Positions 17,721-28,586 of a DNA stretch of 64,000 nt are shown here, one piece after another (positions within the stretch are counted from its first letter, which is position 1; every line of letters begins with the position of its first letter). The notes under the pieces are model-generated. The model did no database searches. It saw only the letters and a program-made list of their open reading frames with translations, and was not told where the DNA came from. The stretch is from Acinetobacter rudis (GTDB lineage: Bacteria; Pseudomonadota; Gammaproteobacteria; Pseudomonadales; Moraxellaceae). The stretch spans positions 1-64,000 of the forward strand of contig NZ_JAVIDR010000006.1 of NCBI RefSeq assembly GCF_031157835.1. Direction: 5' to 3'. Position numbers and translations under genes: made by a program.

Positions 17721-19241
17721 TTAACTGATAAATTGTTCCGACTGAATATTCAAGTCAATATCCCAGTGCTTGAACTGGATTTGCTCATCATGCAAATCGG
17801 CAACAAGCAGTGGCCATTGTTTGGCATCACCAGAAACGCTAAGCTGCCATTGTTGCGCATCTATAGCAGTCAATTCAATGGCAGGAAGCATCGCATCGCT
17901 ACGACTATGATTAAGACAAACTGCTAGCCTTAAAATCAAACAAAGGTGCATAAGCTTGCGGCTACCAGCACGAATAACATCAACTTTATCATCGGTGCGG
18001 AGTTTGCGACGATGATGACCGACCAAATGTGCCAAATGAATTTGATCAATTTGTGAGAAGCCTGGAATATCTGAATGCTGTAACAAATACGCCCCATGAC
18101 GATGATAGCCACCATGACTGATTGCTAAACCAATCTCGTGCAAATAAGCAGAGCGTCTTAATAGGTCACTATCTTCAGTATTAAAATCAAATTGTTCAGC
18201 AATATTCGCTAAGAGCTGCTGAGCAACATCATCAACACGACGAGCCTGTTTCAAGTCCGCCCCATAGCGTCCCATCAGTGCTTGAACACTACGATCTCGG
18301 ACATCTTCATGTTGAAAACGTCCTAAAAGGTCATACATCACACCTTCACGTAATGCACCATCTGAATACACGAGCTTATCAATCTCTAGTACTTCAAAAA
18401 TAGCGTATAAAATAGCAAGCCCAGCAGGTAGAACCCATCGACGATCGTCTTTTAATCCATCGAAATCAAGTTCAGAAACATGTTTAAATTTGAGTAGTTT
18501 TTCTTTTAATTTTTCTAGGCCTTCGCGTGTTAAGTTTTCCTTATCATCACTCCACCCCATGTTAATGGTAATTTGACGACAAGCTTTAATCGTACCGCTC
18601 GAACCAACGACTGTATCCCAACCTGCTTCACGGTAGGTATTGGCAATACCTGACAATTCTTTACGTGCAGCCACAACTGCTTTATCAAAATCTTTCTGGC
18701 TAATCTCACCATTTGGGAAAAAAGCTTTACTGTATGCTACACATCCCATTTGTAACGATTCAGTATGAATTGGCTCAAATTCTTCACCAATAATCAATTC
18801 AGTTGAACCACCACCAATATCAATCACTAAACGACGACCGCTGTTAGCCAAAGTATGAGAAACGCCCAAATAAATTAAACGCGCTTCTTCACGGCCTGCA
18901 ATAATTTCAATAGGCTTGGGTAAAATTTCAGCTGCTTTTTGAATAAATTCATGACCATTTTTAGCCTGACGTAAAGCATTGGTTGCAACAATTCGTAAAC
19001 GATTAGGTTGTACAGAACTCAAACGACCAACAAAACGCGCAAGACAAGCCAAACCACGTTGTTGCGCAGCTTCCGTTAAATTTTTATTTTCATCTAGACC
19101 GGCAGCGAGTTGCACTTTTTCTGACATCGAAGCGACTTTTTTTACTTCACCGTGATCCACTCGAGCAATCGCCAAATGAAAACTATTTGATCCCATATCA
19201 ATCGCTGCGAGCAGCTCTTCATCAATCAAAAAATCAGACAT
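17721..19241 (-). CDS. ppx: Exopolyphosphatase (Ppx/GppA family)
   Basis: 506 residues. An ASKHA-fold phosphatase that removes terminal phosphate from polyphosphate; GppA paralogues hydrolyse pppGpp. Motifs: phosphate 1 loop AIDMGSNSFHLAIARV (about 14-29), phosphate 2 loop VIDIGGGSTELIIG, then GSSGTIKA, and a C-terminal HD-type region (RRSAYLHEIGLAISHGGYHRHGAYLL). Length is close to E. coli Ppx (513). It is divergent from trxA, with a 281-bp intergenic region. The Ppx versus GppA substrate cannot be decided from sequence alone. Confidence 0.92.
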   Translation of the reverse strand: MSDFLIDEELLAAIDMGSNSFHLAIARVDHGEVKKVASMSEKVQLAAGLDENKNLTEAAQQRGLACLARFVGRLSSVQPNRLRIVATNALRQAKNGHEFIQKAAEILPKPIEIIAGREEARLIYLGVSHTLANSGRRLVIDIGGGSTELIIGEEFEPIHTESLQMGCVAYSKAFFPNGEISQKDFDKAVVAARKELSGIANTYREAGWDTVVGSSGTIKACRQITINMGWSDDKENLTREGLEKLKEKLLKFKHVSELDFDGLKDDRRWVLPAGLAILYAIFEVLEIDKLVYSDGALREGVMYDLLGRFQHEDVRDRSVQALMGRYGADLKQARRVDDVAQQLLANIAEQFDFNTEDSDLLRRSAYLHEIGLAISHGGYHRHGAYLLQHSDIPGFSQIDQIHLAHLVGHHRRKLRTDDKVDVIRAGSRKLMHLCLILRLAVCLNHSRSDAMLPAIELTAIDAQQWQLSVSGDAKQWPLLVADLHDEQIQFKHWDIDLNIQSEQFIS

Positions 19242-19522
19242 TATCTATACAAACCCTTGCAGAATTGTGCCTAGATTAATTCACATAACTGTAATTTAAA
19301 AGCCATTTATGTAGACTTATCGATGAGTACTTAATTTTTGTCTATATGTGACATTAATGTGACAACTAAAACCCTCCGATCAAGTAAATCGGCAAGCTCA
19401 ATTGGACAAATGAGCAATTAGAAATCAAAATTCAAATGATTCTATACATTGTTAATGATGTCTGTGTAATACTAAATCTATTCTAGATTATCCTTCATTT
19501 TAATTATTTTGGAGCAACAACT

Positions 19523-19849
19523 ATGTCAGGCAACATCGTTAATACTACTGACACAAATTTTGAAACTGATGTACTCAAATCAGATGTCCCTGTTTTAGTA
19601 GACTTTTGGGCTGGCTGGTGTGCGCCATGTAAAGCAATCGCACCAGTACTTGAAGCACTATCAAGCGAATTTGAAGGTAAAGTAAAAATTGTAAAAGTTG
19701 ATGTAACTTCATGCGAAGCAACAGCAGTAAATTACAATATCCGTAATATCCCAGCACTATTGATGTTTAAAAATGGTGAAGTTGTTGCACAACAGATTGG
19801 TGCAGTGCCTAAATCTAAATTAACGGCATTTATCGAAGAGCATATCTAA
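19523..19849 (+). CDS. trxA: Thioredoxin 1 with WCAPC active site
   Basis: 108 residues, a complete thioredoxin fold. The active site reads DFWAGWCAPCKAIAP, with Ala where nearly all TrxA proteins have Gly (WCGPC). The cis-proline loop IRNIPALLMFKNGE is normal. There is a third cysteine in VTSCEAT. It is the cytosolic disulfide reductant for ribonucleotide reductase and others. TTGGAGCAACAACT precedes the ATG (good GGAG). A monocistronic unit ends in a hairpin at 19876-19904, directly before the rho promoter; the trxA-rho order is shared with many gammaproteobacteria. Confidence 0.94.
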   Translation: MSGNIVNTTDTNFETDVLKSDVPVLVDFWAGWCAPCKAIAPVLEALSSEFEGKVKIVKVDVTSCEATAVNYNIRNIPALLMFKNGEVVAQQIGAVPKSKLTAFIEEHI

Positions 19850-19875
19850 TATTTTTTTGATTAATCAAAGCCATT

Positions 19876-19904
19876 AAATGCGTTATTTTTTATAACGCAT
19901 TTTG
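19876..19904 (+). terminator. trxA terminator
   Basis: Stem AAATGCGTTA / TAACGCATTT with a short AT loop and a U-rich end. Confidence 0.75.
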
Positions 19905-19914
19905 CATTGTCAAA

Positions 19915-19943
19915 TTGACAAAGCCTCATATCTCCCTTATATT
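19915..19943 (+). promoter_or_regulatory. rho promoter
   Basis: Consensus -35 TTGACA (19915-19920), 17-bp spacer, -10 TATATT (19938-19943). It places the rho transcript start near 19950 and gives an untranslated leader of about 228 bases. Confidence 0.75.
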
Positions 19944-19949
19944 GCATGC

Positions 19950-20177
19950 TCAAGAAACGTGAAGATCTTTACTACGTCGTTTCTTAAGGACATAGAACAT
20001 AAATCGCCGCTCGGCAACAGGAATTGTGTCATACATTTCTCCTTGAAAGTATATATTCGATTTTGAGTTTAGATTGGCCTCCAATCAGCCTTCTCATATC
20101 TTGCATTGCGGACGATTTTTTTTACTTTTTCCCCCTATCTGTGTATCACACACATCCTAATATCTATCTGATAATTT
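19950..20177 (+). promoter_or_regulatory. Long rho leader
   Basis: Between the rho promoter and start codon. It contains a perfect 8-bp inverted repeat AAGAAACG / CGTTTCTT (19952-19985) right at the 5' end of the transcript and pyrimidine-rich stretches further down (about 20070-20160), such as TTTTTACTTTTTCCCCC. In E. coli, Rho represses its own synthesis by terminating in its leader. The length and C/U-rich composition are compatible with that here, but no leader peptide is clear. Confidence 0.5.
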
Positions 20178-21446
20178 ATGAACTTAACTGAACTCAAGAA
20201 AAAACCTATTGGCGAACTCATAAAAATTGCTGAGTTTATGGGCCTTGAAGGAATGGCGCGTAATCGTAAGCAAGATATTATCTTCGCCATCTTGAAACGC
20301 CATGCCATGAATGGTGAAGAAATTTTTGGTGATGGTGTACTAGAAATTCTCTCTGACGGTTTTGGTTTTTTACGTTCGGCCGCTGGCTCTTACCTCGCGG
20401 GCCCCGATGATATCTATGTTAGCCCGTCACAGATTCGTCGTTTTAACCTACGCACTGGTGATACGATCACGGGTACGATTCGCCCCCCGAAAGAAGGTGA
20501 ACGTTATTTTGCTTTATTAAAAGTTAATCAAATTAACTACGACACTCCTGAAAACTCACGTAATAAAATCCTATTTGAAAACCTCACACCACTTTTCCCA
20601 ACTGAACAATTGGTAATGGAACTTGGTAATGGTACAAGTGAAGATTTAACAGCACGTGTTGTTGATCTCATCGCACCAATTGGTAAAGGACAACGTTCAA
20701 TTATTGTTGCCCCACCAAAAGCTGGTAAAACCATGCTTTTGCAAAATATCGCTCAATCCATTGTACGCAACAACCCAGAAGTATTCCTTATCGTTCTTCT
20801 TATTGATGAACGTCCAGAGGAAGTCACTGAAATGGAACGTACTGTTCGTGGAGAAGTTGTTGCTTCTACCTTCGATGAATCCCCTGCACGTCATGTCCAA
20901 GTTGCAGAAATGGTGATCGAGAAAGCAAAACGTTTGGTTGAACACAAAAAAGATGTTGTCATTCTACTTGACTCGATTACACGTTTAGCACGTGCTTATA
21001 ACACCGTTATTCCATCTTCAGGTAAGGTGCTTACAGGTGGTGTTGATGCACACGCTCTAGAACGTCCTAAGCGTTTCTTTGGTGCAGCACGAAATATTGA
21101 AGAAGGTGGTTCATTAACAATCATTTCTACAGCCTTAATTGAAACAGGCAGTAAAATGGATGAAGTGATCTACGAAGAATTTAAGGGTACAGGTAACCAA
21201 GAAGTTACTCTTGATCGTCGTATTGCTGAAAAACGTGTTTTCCCAGCAATGAACATCAAAAAATCAGGTACTCGTCGTGAAGAGCGTCTAATGGACGAAG
21301 ATAAACTACGTAAAGTTTGGATTTTACGTAAACTTCTCCACCCAATGGACGAACTTGCGGCTATGGAATTCTTACTTGATCGCATGAAAGAAACCAAAAC
21401 AAATGATGATTTCTTCGATCAGATGAAACGTAAAGCAGCAAACTAA
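20178..21446 (+). CDS. rho: Transcription termination factor Rho
   Basis: 422 residues, close to the 419 of E. coli. N-terminal helical domain ([19 protein letters not shown]), a cold-shock-like RNA-binding domain (about 50-115, DGFGFLRS), Walker [13 protein letters not shown], Walker B ([16 protein letters not shown]), Q-loop and the [26 protein letters not shown] region, then the R-loop. A hexameric RNA translocase that ends transcription. No insertion or extra domain. It is transcribed from its own promoter and ends at a strong terminator. Confidence 0.98.
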   Translation: MNLTELKKKPIGELIKIAEFMGLEGMARNRKQDIIFAILKRHAMNGEEIFGDGVLEILSDGFGFLRSAAGSYLAGPDDIYVSPSQIRRFNLRTGDTITGTIRPPKEGERYFALLKVNQINYDTPENSRNKILFENLTPLFPTEQLVMELGNGTSEDLTARVVDLIAPIGKGQRSIIVAPPKAGKTMLLQNIAQSIVRNNPEVFLIVLLIDERPEEVTEMERTVRGEVVASTFDESPARHVQVAEMVIEKAKRLVEHKKDVVILLDSITRLARAYNTVIPSSGKVLTGGVDAHALERPKRFFGAARNIEEGGSLTIISTALIETGSKMDEVIYEEFKGTGNQEVTLDRRIAEKRVFPAMNIKKSGTRREERLMDEDKLRKVWILRKLLHPMDELAAMEFLLDRMKETKTNDDFFDQMKRKAAN

Positions 21447-21482
21447 TTTATTGTCGCGCAAAAGTATCATTTTTTGTACATT

Positions 21483-21509
21483 AAGCCCTTGTTAATCTTG
21501 GGCTTTTTT
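21483..21509 (+). terminator. rho terminator
   Basis: Stem AAGCCC / GGGCTT with an 11-base loop followed by TTTTTA. Confidence 0.8.
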
Positions 21510-21854
21510 ATTGGTTGACTTGAGATACATATAATTACAATACGTCTTTAGAAGTGTAATTTTTATTGCCAAAGAAATTCTTCATAATTTTTAATATCTT
21601 TAACTCTATAATTTTAAAGAATTAATAATTTATAAAACCCAAAAAGCAATGAATTATTATTGTAATTTCCTGTTAATAATGCCAGTTTTTTTAATGGAGA
21701 GAGTAGCAATTCGTTTTGCTCAGTGATAGCATATCCCCAGACCAGTTAGGCTGCTCATGCGTTGTTAACCTCTTGCGGGTTTTAATCAATAAAAGCACAC
21801 AACAGACTAACTAAGGTTTTTTTTATCTCAATTTATTTTTATGAGAGTGATGCC
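21510..21854 (+). other. Long intergenic region or 5' UTR before the small lipoprotein gene
   Basis: About 345 bp without a protein gene. The first half (to about 21690) is very AT-rich. The second half is more mixed and folds locally, for example AGCAA / TTGCT around 21705-21720 and a short AACC / GGGTT hairpin followed by TTTT near 21770-21785. This could be a structured leader of the lipoprotein gene, or a small RNA ending near 21786. I do not recognise a known RNA family. Confidence 0.35.
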
Positions 21855-22094
21855 ATGTTATTCAAAAAAATCGCTATTGCTGCTGCAGTTGCTACTACTC
21901 TAGCTTTCGTTGGTTGCTCTAAGAAAGAACAACCTGCTGATACAGCCGCTGCTTCTGAAGCTTCTGCTGCTACTGAAGCTTCAACTGTTACTCCAGACGT
22001 AACTACTGCTGCTTCTGAAGCTACTAACGAAGTTTCTGCTCCTGTTGATGCTGCTCCTGAAGCTTCAGCTCCAGCTTCTACAGCTGCTCACTAA
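21855..22094 (+). CDS. Small Ala/Thr/Ser-rich lipoprotein
   Basis: A 79-residue protein. Signal peptide with a good lipobox (TLAFVGC, Cys about 22), so it should be lipidated and sorted to the envelope; Ser-Lys after the Cys allows outer-membrane targeting. The mature 58 residues are low-complexity, with repeating ASEA, STVTP and APEASAPAS elements and no predicted fold. Codon use is strongly biased to GCT, ACT and TCT, suggesting high expression. GAGAG lies upstream of the ATG, and a terminator follows. Function unknown. Confidence 0.8.
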   Translation: MLFKKIAIAAAVATTLAFVGCSKKEQPADTAAASEASAATEASTVTPDVTTAASEATNEVSAPVDAAPEASAPASTAAH

Positions 22095-22117
22095 TAATCT
22101 TTTAGATTATTAGCAAA

Positions 22118-22147
22118 AGAAGGGAACCTTATGGTTCTCTTTTTTTA
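22118..22147 (+). terminator. Terminator of the small lipoprotein gene
   Basis: GGGAACC / GGTTCTC stem with a TTAT loop and a run of T. Confidence 0.7.
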
Positions 22148-22171
22148 TGCTTAAAATTTTGTACCACAAAT

Positions 22172-22203
22172 AAAAAAACTCCAAACCGATAACGATTTGG
22201 AGT
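22172..22203 (-). terminator. Terminator of the pheST-ihfA unit
   Basis: Stem ACTCCAAA / TTTGGAGT with a 9-base loop. On the minus strand it is followed by a run of seven U. Confidence 0.85.
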
Positions 22204-22231
22204 TTAGTCATTTAGAATGATTCAATTGAAA

Positions 22232-22531
22232 TTAATCATCAACCTGTTCATTACCAACACGCTGTCTGAACTTTTGACCAGCACGGAAGGTCACCACACG
22301 ACGAGCAGAAATTGGAATTTCCTCACCCGTCTTTGGATTACGTCCTGGACGCTGGCGTTTATCACGCAGTTCAAAGTTACCAAACCCAGAAAGCTTTACA
22401 TGCTCACCGGAGATTAGTGCTTGACTAATTTCATCAAAAAACAACTCAACCATTTGTTTCGCTTCACGACGATTTAAACTCGTGAGCTCACTTAAATGAT
22501 CAGCCATTTCTGCTTTTGTTAATGCTGTCAT
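22232..22531 (-). CDS. ihfA: Integration host factor subunit alpha
   Basis: 99 residues. A DNA-bending HU/IHF-family protein. It shows the N-terminal helices [15 protein letters not shown] and the beta-arm [22 protein letters not shown] with the intercalating proline, typical of IHF-alpha. It overlaps the pheT stop by 4 bp, the pheT-ihfA (himA) coupling known from E. coli. It acts as a heterodimer with IhfB encoded elsewhere. Confidence 0.96.
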   Translation of the reverse strand: MTALTKAEMADHLSELTSLNRREAKQMVELFFDEISQALISGEHVKLSGFGNFELRDKRQRPGRNPKTGEEIPISARRVVTFRAGQKFRQRVGNEQVDD

Positions 22532-24909
22532 GAGGCCCTCAATGTCGCCTTATAAGTGTCTTCCAACACCTGTATTATATGCTCCATACCCGATTTTACT
22601 TCTTGATCTTCAAGAGTACGTGATGGATGCTGCCATAAAATTGCAAATGCTAAAGAGCGCTTGCCCTGTTCAACACCTTGACCAGTATACACATCGAATA
22701 ACCAAGTCGAACTCAAGAATTCGCCACCCGTTTTTTCGATAAGTTGCTGAATTTCACTGACATTAATATTATCATCAATTAAAAGCGCAATATCACGTCG
22801 AACCGATGGAAAACGTGATATTTCTGTAAAATTGGATACATAACTTTGCAAAACAGCCTGTTGATCCAGTTCAGCCACCCAAGTTTGGCCTAAATCCAAC
22901 TCATTTTCTAAGCTTGGATGTAAACGACCAAAATAGCCAATCGATTGACCTTGATAAATAATTTCAGCAGATTGACCAGGGTGCAACATTTCGCGTGTAG
23001 AACGTTGATACTCAACCTCTAAACGACCAGCAGCTAAAATATTCTCAATTTCACCTTTTAGGTCAAAGAAATCCATCGCTTGGTTTTTAGCATGCCAAGA
23101 TTCATTAACATAAGGTCCAACCGCAATCATCGCCAATGTCGGAATTTGTTTTAACTCATCAATAGAGTTCGCATTCTGATAATCAAAACGTAAACCTAAT
23201 TCAAAGAAACGTACACGACTTTGTTGGCGATTCAAGTTATGTTGCACACAAGGAATCAAGCTAGAAAGTAATGTTGAACGCATTACCGCTAAATCACTAG
23301 AAATAGGATTCGCTAGCTTTAACAACTGTCCAGTTGGATTTAATTGTTTCTCTAGTTTCTCATCTGCAAAACTAAAGCTAATCGCTTCCTGATATCCTAA
23401 ACCAACCATCAACTGACGTAATTGAGGTAATTCAAATTGATCCGCATGTGCTGCAAATTTCACATCAATTTTCGGCAAGCTAATTTGAATATTATCGTAA
23501 CCATGAATACGTGCAACTTCTTCAATTAGGTCTTGATAAATAGCCAAATCATAACGATATGATGGTGGAATTACCGACCACTGCCCTGTTGCTAAAGTCG
23601 TTACTTCACAGCCCAAGCGAGTTAAAGCATTCGCAACAAACGTACTGTCTATTGAATAACCTAAAAGTGTATCAACTTGCGCTTGTTGTAATGCAATTGC
23701 AGTACGTTTAGGTAAAAGATCTGTATTTTCTACAGTCGTAATTGGACCAAACTCACCGCCCGCCAGCTCTTGAATCAATTGAGATGCGCGTTGCATTGCC
23801 AATAATGGCAACTCAAAATCCACACCACGTTCATAACGCTGTGAAGCATCAGTATGCAATCCATAACGACGAGCGCGACCAACGACAGCCAATGGAGCAA
23901 AGAATGCTGATTCAAGGAAAATATCTTGTGTATCATCAGTTACAGCAGAACTTAACCCACCCATGACACCAGCCATTGCCAAAACTTTTTCATCGTCAGC
24001 AATGACCATAACATCTTCACTTAACTCAACATCTTGTTCATTAAGCAGAGTCAGTTTTTCTTGCGCTTTCGCTTGACGGACGGTTATAGCACCTTGAATT
24101 TTAGCAGCATCAAATGCGTGCATCGGTTGACCCAATTCCATCAAGACATAATTCGTCACATCAACAAGAAGGCTATGTTGACGAATTCCTGAGCGTGCTA
24201 AAGCTTGTACCATCCATTCTGGAGTAACCGCTTTAATATTTACATTCTTAATGAATCGACCTAAATAACGCGGACAGCCATCCGTTGTTATCTGAATCGT
24301 TTTTTGGTCTTGAATCGTTGCTTCAATATCATTGATGCTTGGTGCTTGAGCTTGTAATTCATTGATTACAGCTATTTCACGTGCTACACCACGAATACTA
24401 AAACAATCACCACGGTTTGGAGTAATACTGATATCAATCACATGATCATCAAGTTTTAGATATTCACGTATATCCACACCAATTGGCGCATCCGCTGGCA
24501 ATTCAAGCAAACCATCTATTTTATCTTCAAGATCAATTTCAGATGCACCGCATAACATGCCGTGAGATTCTACGCCACGTAATTTACCTTTCTTGATTTT
24601 AAAATCACCTGGTAAAACAGCACCAATCATCGCCACAGGCGCTTTCATACCTGCACGTACATTTGGAGCACCACAAACAATTTGCAATGTCTCAGCCTGA
24701 CCTATGTTCACTGTAGTAACACGTAAACGGTCTGCATCTGGATGTTGTTCAACAGTTAACACCTCACCCACAACAACCCCTGTAAATGGTTTTGCAGCAG
24801 GTGACATTTCATCTACTTCTAGTCCAAGCATAGTGAGTTGATTAGATAACGTTGTGCTATCAATAGTTGGGTTCACCCAAGTACGTAACCAATTTTCGCT
24901 AATTTTCAT
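22528..24909 (-). CDS. pheT: Phenylalanyl-tRNA synthetase beta subunit
   Basis: 793 residues, as in E. coli (795). Domains in order: N-terminal B1 and tRNA-binding OB fold (about 40-150, [19 protein letters not shown]), B3/B4 editing domain, B5 DNA-binding-like domain, a catalytic-like core without active residues, and the C-terminal ferredoxin-like anticodon-binding domain ([15 protein letters not shown]). It forms the alpha2-beta2 enzyme with PheS, 30 bp upstream, and edits Tyr-tRNA-Phe. Confidence 0.97.
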   Translation of the reverse strand: MKISENWLRTWVNPTIDSTTLSNQLTMLGLEVDEMSPAAKPFTGVVVGEVLTVEQHPDADRLRVTTVNIGQAETLQIVCGAPNVRAGMKAPVAMIGAVLPGDFKIKKGKLRGVESHGMLCGASEIDLEDKIDGLLELPADAPIGVDIREYLKLDDHVIDISITPNRGDCFSIRGVAREIAVINELQAQAPSINDIEATIQDQKTIQITTDGCPRYLGRFIKNVNIKAVTPEWMVQALARSGIRQHSLLVDVTNYVLMELGQPMHAFDAAKIQGAITVRQAKAQEKLTLLNEQDVELSEDVMVIADDEKVLAMAGVMGGLSSAVTDDTQDIFLESAFFAPLAVVGRARRYGLHTDASQRYERGVDFELPLLAMQRASQLIQELAGGEFGPITTVENTDLLPKRTAIALQQAQVDTLLGYSIDSTFVANALTRLGCEVTTLATGQWSVIPPSYRYDLAIYQDLIEEVARIHGYDNIQISLPKIDVKFAAHADQFELPQLRQLMVGLGYQEAISFSFADEKLEKQLNPTGQLLKLANPISSDLAVMRSTLLSSLIPCVQHNLNRQQSRVRFFELGLRFDYQNANSIDELKQIPTLAMIAVGPYVNESWHAKNQAMDFFDLKGEIENILAAGRLEVEYQRSTREMLHPGQSAEIIYQGQSIGYFGRLHPSLENELDLGQTWVAELDQQAVLQSYVSNFTEISRFPSVRRDIALLIDDNINVSEIQQLIEKTGGEFLSSTWLFDVYTGQGVEQGKRSLAFAILWQHPSRTLEDQEVKSGMEHIIQVLEDTYKATLRAS

Positions 24910-24939
24910 CTTATAAAAACCTTAAAATTCGAAATGTGT

Positions 24940-26247
<1,308 letters not shown>

Positions 26248-27270
26248 ATGAGTTTAGATCAAATTTGGAAACAACAACTCGCCCTCGTTAGCTATGGCAA
26301 TGAATACCTAACAGGTCAAATTGCAATGCAACAATGGCTACAACATCAAATTTTCAATCTACATCAATTTTCTTTTCGTGATCTAAATACTCAGCATCTA
26401 CTGGCTCAGCATTTTCAAGTCTGGTTAGAGACCTTAAAAAAACAAGGCGTGCAACGTATCAGCTTGCACCACTCAAATATTTTAAGACAAGAACAGAATC
26501 CAAATGCAAATGTAGAGTTACTTTCCTTTGCACACTTCATCGTAAGCCATCACGATACTCATATGACAGCTTGGATTTTTGGACAAGAACTCGCTGAGTG
26601 GTATAACGCTGAAGAAGATTTTATTATTCCAGAATCACAACGTTCAGCCGTGCGTAGCATGACGTATTGGCGTTTCGAGTTAAATCACAAACTCACTAAA
26701 CAGATAAAACAAGATCTCACCCAACCCAATTGGGATGAAATTCAGAGTTTCACTAAAGCAGAATTGTTTCAACATCACTATGCTCAGGACTTCAAATATG
26801 ATTCTAAAGATGAACGCTTTTACTATGGCTACTCAATAACCGAGCAGCACAGTACTAATACAATCGCTCCTCTTCCCTTGTTACCAAGCCATATTCCTGC
26901 GCCATATGCGCATGAAATGCTTTACCAACTAGAAGATCTTTCGACTTTTATTGAACAAAAAATTAACCATCCTTATGACGAACATGGTGTGATTATTAGT
27001 CCTGAACAACAGCTTAATCTCAGACACTTTTCAGAAAAAATTGATGACATTACGGCAAAATTCATTGTAAAAGTTGCTAACCACTATCCAACGGCAAAAT
27101 TAACCGTTACAGCTGTGCAAGAACCTTTCGATGAAACTATGCAAATTCAACTACCTTCCACACAAGCTACCCAGCGCCCCACTGAACAGCAAAGTAAAAA
27201 AATGAGTGTATTTACATTAATCATTGTCACTGCACTACTGTGCTTAATTGCGTTTTACTATGGCTTCTAA
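26248..27270 (+). CDS. Hypothetical C-tail-anchored protein
   Basis: 340 residues from the ATG at 26248 (AGAGAT about 8 bases upstream; the frame extends 8 codons further to a GTG). Not recognised. It is a hydrophilic, Gln/His-rich protein without a signal peptide, ending in KKMSVFTLIIVTALLCLIAF, a single C-terminal membrane helix with only a few residues beyond it. That predicts a cytosolic protein anchored to the inner membrane by its tail. It lies between pheS (divergent) and the NADAR gene (convergent, 12 bp apart), an insertion in the ancestral rplT-pheS order. Confidence 0.7.
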   Translation: MSLDQIWKQQLALVSYGNEYLTGQIAMQQWLQHQIFNLHQFSFRDLNTQHLLAQHFQVWLETLKKQGVQRISLHHSNILRQEQNPNANVELLSFAHFIVSHHDTHMTAWIFGQELAEWYNAEEDFIIPESQRSAVRSMTYWRFELNHKLTKQIKQDLTQPNWDEIQSFTKAELFQHHYAQDFKYDSKDERFYYGYSITEQHSTNTIAPLPLLPSHIPAPYAHEMLYQLEDLSTFIEQKINHPYDEHGVIISPEQQLNLRHFSEKIDDITAKFIVKVANHYPTAKLTVTAVQEPFDETMQIQLPSTQATQRPTEQQSKKMSVFTLIIVTALLCLIAFYYGF

Positions 27271-27282
27271 GCAATCAGACTC

Positions 27283-27735
27283 TCATAGACCGTGATCTAC
27301 ACCTTGTTGCAATTGTGTACGAACTTGCATTAGTGCAAATCCTAGCAAATTTAAACCTTGCCAATGTTCTGGCTGCTGAGCAAATTCGTGATTTGCAGCC
27401 AGACCAATCCCCCAAATTTTGTCTACAGGTGAAGCCTCAACCAAAACTCGCTCATAAGTATTTAATAAATATTTTTTTAAAGCTGAGTTTTGACTAAATT
27501 TAGCCAAATTACCCTCTACCACAATATCAAAACAATGTTGTTGCCAAATACATTCGTCATAATTCTTAATTTTTCTTCCCAATGCTTTGACCTCACCAGG
27601 ATTATTACTTGCCAAAATCTGCCGATATATATCTTGATCCTTAAAAAGCTCTGCTTTTTTTGCCATCATGAATTGTTCTGCTGAGCAAAATGCCACACCC
27701 TCAACACTAAACTGTGCTGGAAACCATTGACTCAA
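27283..27735 (-). CDS. NADAR-domain (YbiA-like) protein with unclear start
   Basis: The listed 150 residues start at the only standard start codon in the frame, TTG at 27735. However, the frame is open up to a TGA at 27826, and its upstream codons encode Gln-Tyr-Phe-Lys-Tyr-Leu-Cys-Phe-Trp-Gly-His-Thr-Pro, which is the conserved N-terminus of NADAR proteins. Motifs in the listed part: CLSQWFPAQF (starting just upstream), SAEQFMMAKKAELF, KIWGIGLA. NADAR enzymes cleave N-glycosidic bonds (riboflavin precursors, ADP-ribosylated substrates). Either translation begins at ATT 27825 or the gene has lost its 5' end. It lies downstream of the rplT terminator. Confidence 0.7.
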   Translation of the reverse strand: MSQWFPAQFSVEGVAFCSAEQFMMAKKAELFKDQDIYRQILASNNPGEVKALGRKIKNYDECIWQQHCFDIVVEGNLAKFSQNSALKKYLLNTYERVLVEASPVDKIWGIGLAANHEFAQQPEHWQGLNLLGFALMQVRTQLQQGVDHGL

Positions 27736-27834
27736 ACAGCTCGCATCAACATGTTGTGGGCTTTTAGGAGTATGCCCCCAAAAACATAAATATTTAAAAT
27801 ATTGACCTTGTTGTATAGATAAAATTCAGCACAA

Positions 27835-27862
27835 AAAAAAGATCGCCTTCGCGATCTTTTTT
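27835..27862 (-). terminator. rpmI-rplT terminator
   Basis: 12-bp stem AAAAAAGATCGC / GCGATCTTTTTT around a CTTC loop. Confidence 0.9.
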
Positions 27863-27878
27863 CTATCATCAATGATGA

Positions 27879-28238
27879 TTAAGCAGCTAAAGCGCCTTTT
27901 GCTTTTTCAGCAAGAGCAGCAAATGCTACTGAATCATGCATTGCGATATCAGCAAGTACACGACGGTCGATAATCACTTGAGCTTTTTTCAAGCCAGCGA
28001 TCATACGGCTGTAAGATAAGCCATTTTGACGCGCACCAGCGTTGATACGAGCAATCCATAAAGCACGGAATTGACGTTTCTTTTGACGACGGTCACGGTA
28101 AGCATATTGACCTGCTTTAATTACCGCTTGGAACGCTACACGATAAACACGTGAACGCGCGCCATAGTAACCTTTAGCACGAGCAAGAATTTTTTTATGA
28201 CGGCGATGAGCCTGTACACCACGTTTTACACGAGCCAT
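27879..28238 (-). CDS. rplT: 50S ribosomal protein L20
   Basis: 119 residues, highly basic, starting [32 protein letters not shown] as in all bacterial L20. It binds 23S rRNA early in 50S assembly and in E. coli represses its own operon. It is 11 bp after rpmI and ends at a strong terminator. Confidence 0.98.
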   Translation of the reverse strand: MARVKRGVQAHRRHKKILARAKGYYGARSRVYRVAFQAVIKAGQYAYRDRRQKKRQFRALWIARINAGARQNGLSYSRMIAGLKKAQVIIDRRVLADIAMHDSVAFAALAEKAKGALAA

Positions 28239-28249
28239 TTATAATCTCC

Positions 28250-28444
28250 TTAGATGTATGGGCACATACGACGAACTGAAGCAACGTCACTTACGTGAAC
28301 CATTACACAGCCGCGCAATTGACGGATACGCTTAGCAGATTTTTTGGTCAAAATGTGGCGTTTAAACGCTTGTTTACGCTTGAAACCGTTTGCAGTCGCT
28401 TTGAAACGCTTAGCTGCACCACGGCGAGTTTTTAACTTTGCCAT
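28250..28444 (-). CDS. rpmI: 50S ribosomal protein L35
   Basis: 64 residues from the ATG at 28444, preceded by AGAGG at a proper distance; a longer frame to 28489 has no merit. The sequence begins [20 protein letters not shown], the L35 signature, and ends with VRRMCPYI, close to E. coli (65 residues). It forms a two-gene unit with rplT, downstream of a leader of about 75 bases. Confidence 0.97.
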
Positions 28445-28543
28445 AACAACCTCTTTAAGCACCTGTTCGGCACGCGTGCACCATTGCAACGACGACCTGC
28501 AGGTAAGGGAGGCAGTATTCTAATCTATATATGGATAAAACAA
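28445..28543 (-). promoter_or_regulatory. Promoter and leader of rpmI-rplT
   Basis: On the minus strand a -10-like TAGAAT (28517-28522) is preceded by a poor TTGTTT (28538-28543, 15-bp spacer). The leader contains the palindrome GCACGCGTGC (28470-28479), and ACCTG and CAGGT elements that can pair around it. In E. coli and Bacillus the L20 operon is controlled by L20 binding its leader, so this is a candidate L20 site, unproven. Confidence 0.35.
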
Positions 28544-28586
28544 AAGCATTTGCTTCTTGTAGAAACAATTTTATCTAGCGCAAATA

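Noticed and set aside
20000..20177. Rho leader peptide
   Set aside because: No short frame with a ribosome site stands out in the leader; only the hairpin and pyrimidine-rich parts are supported.
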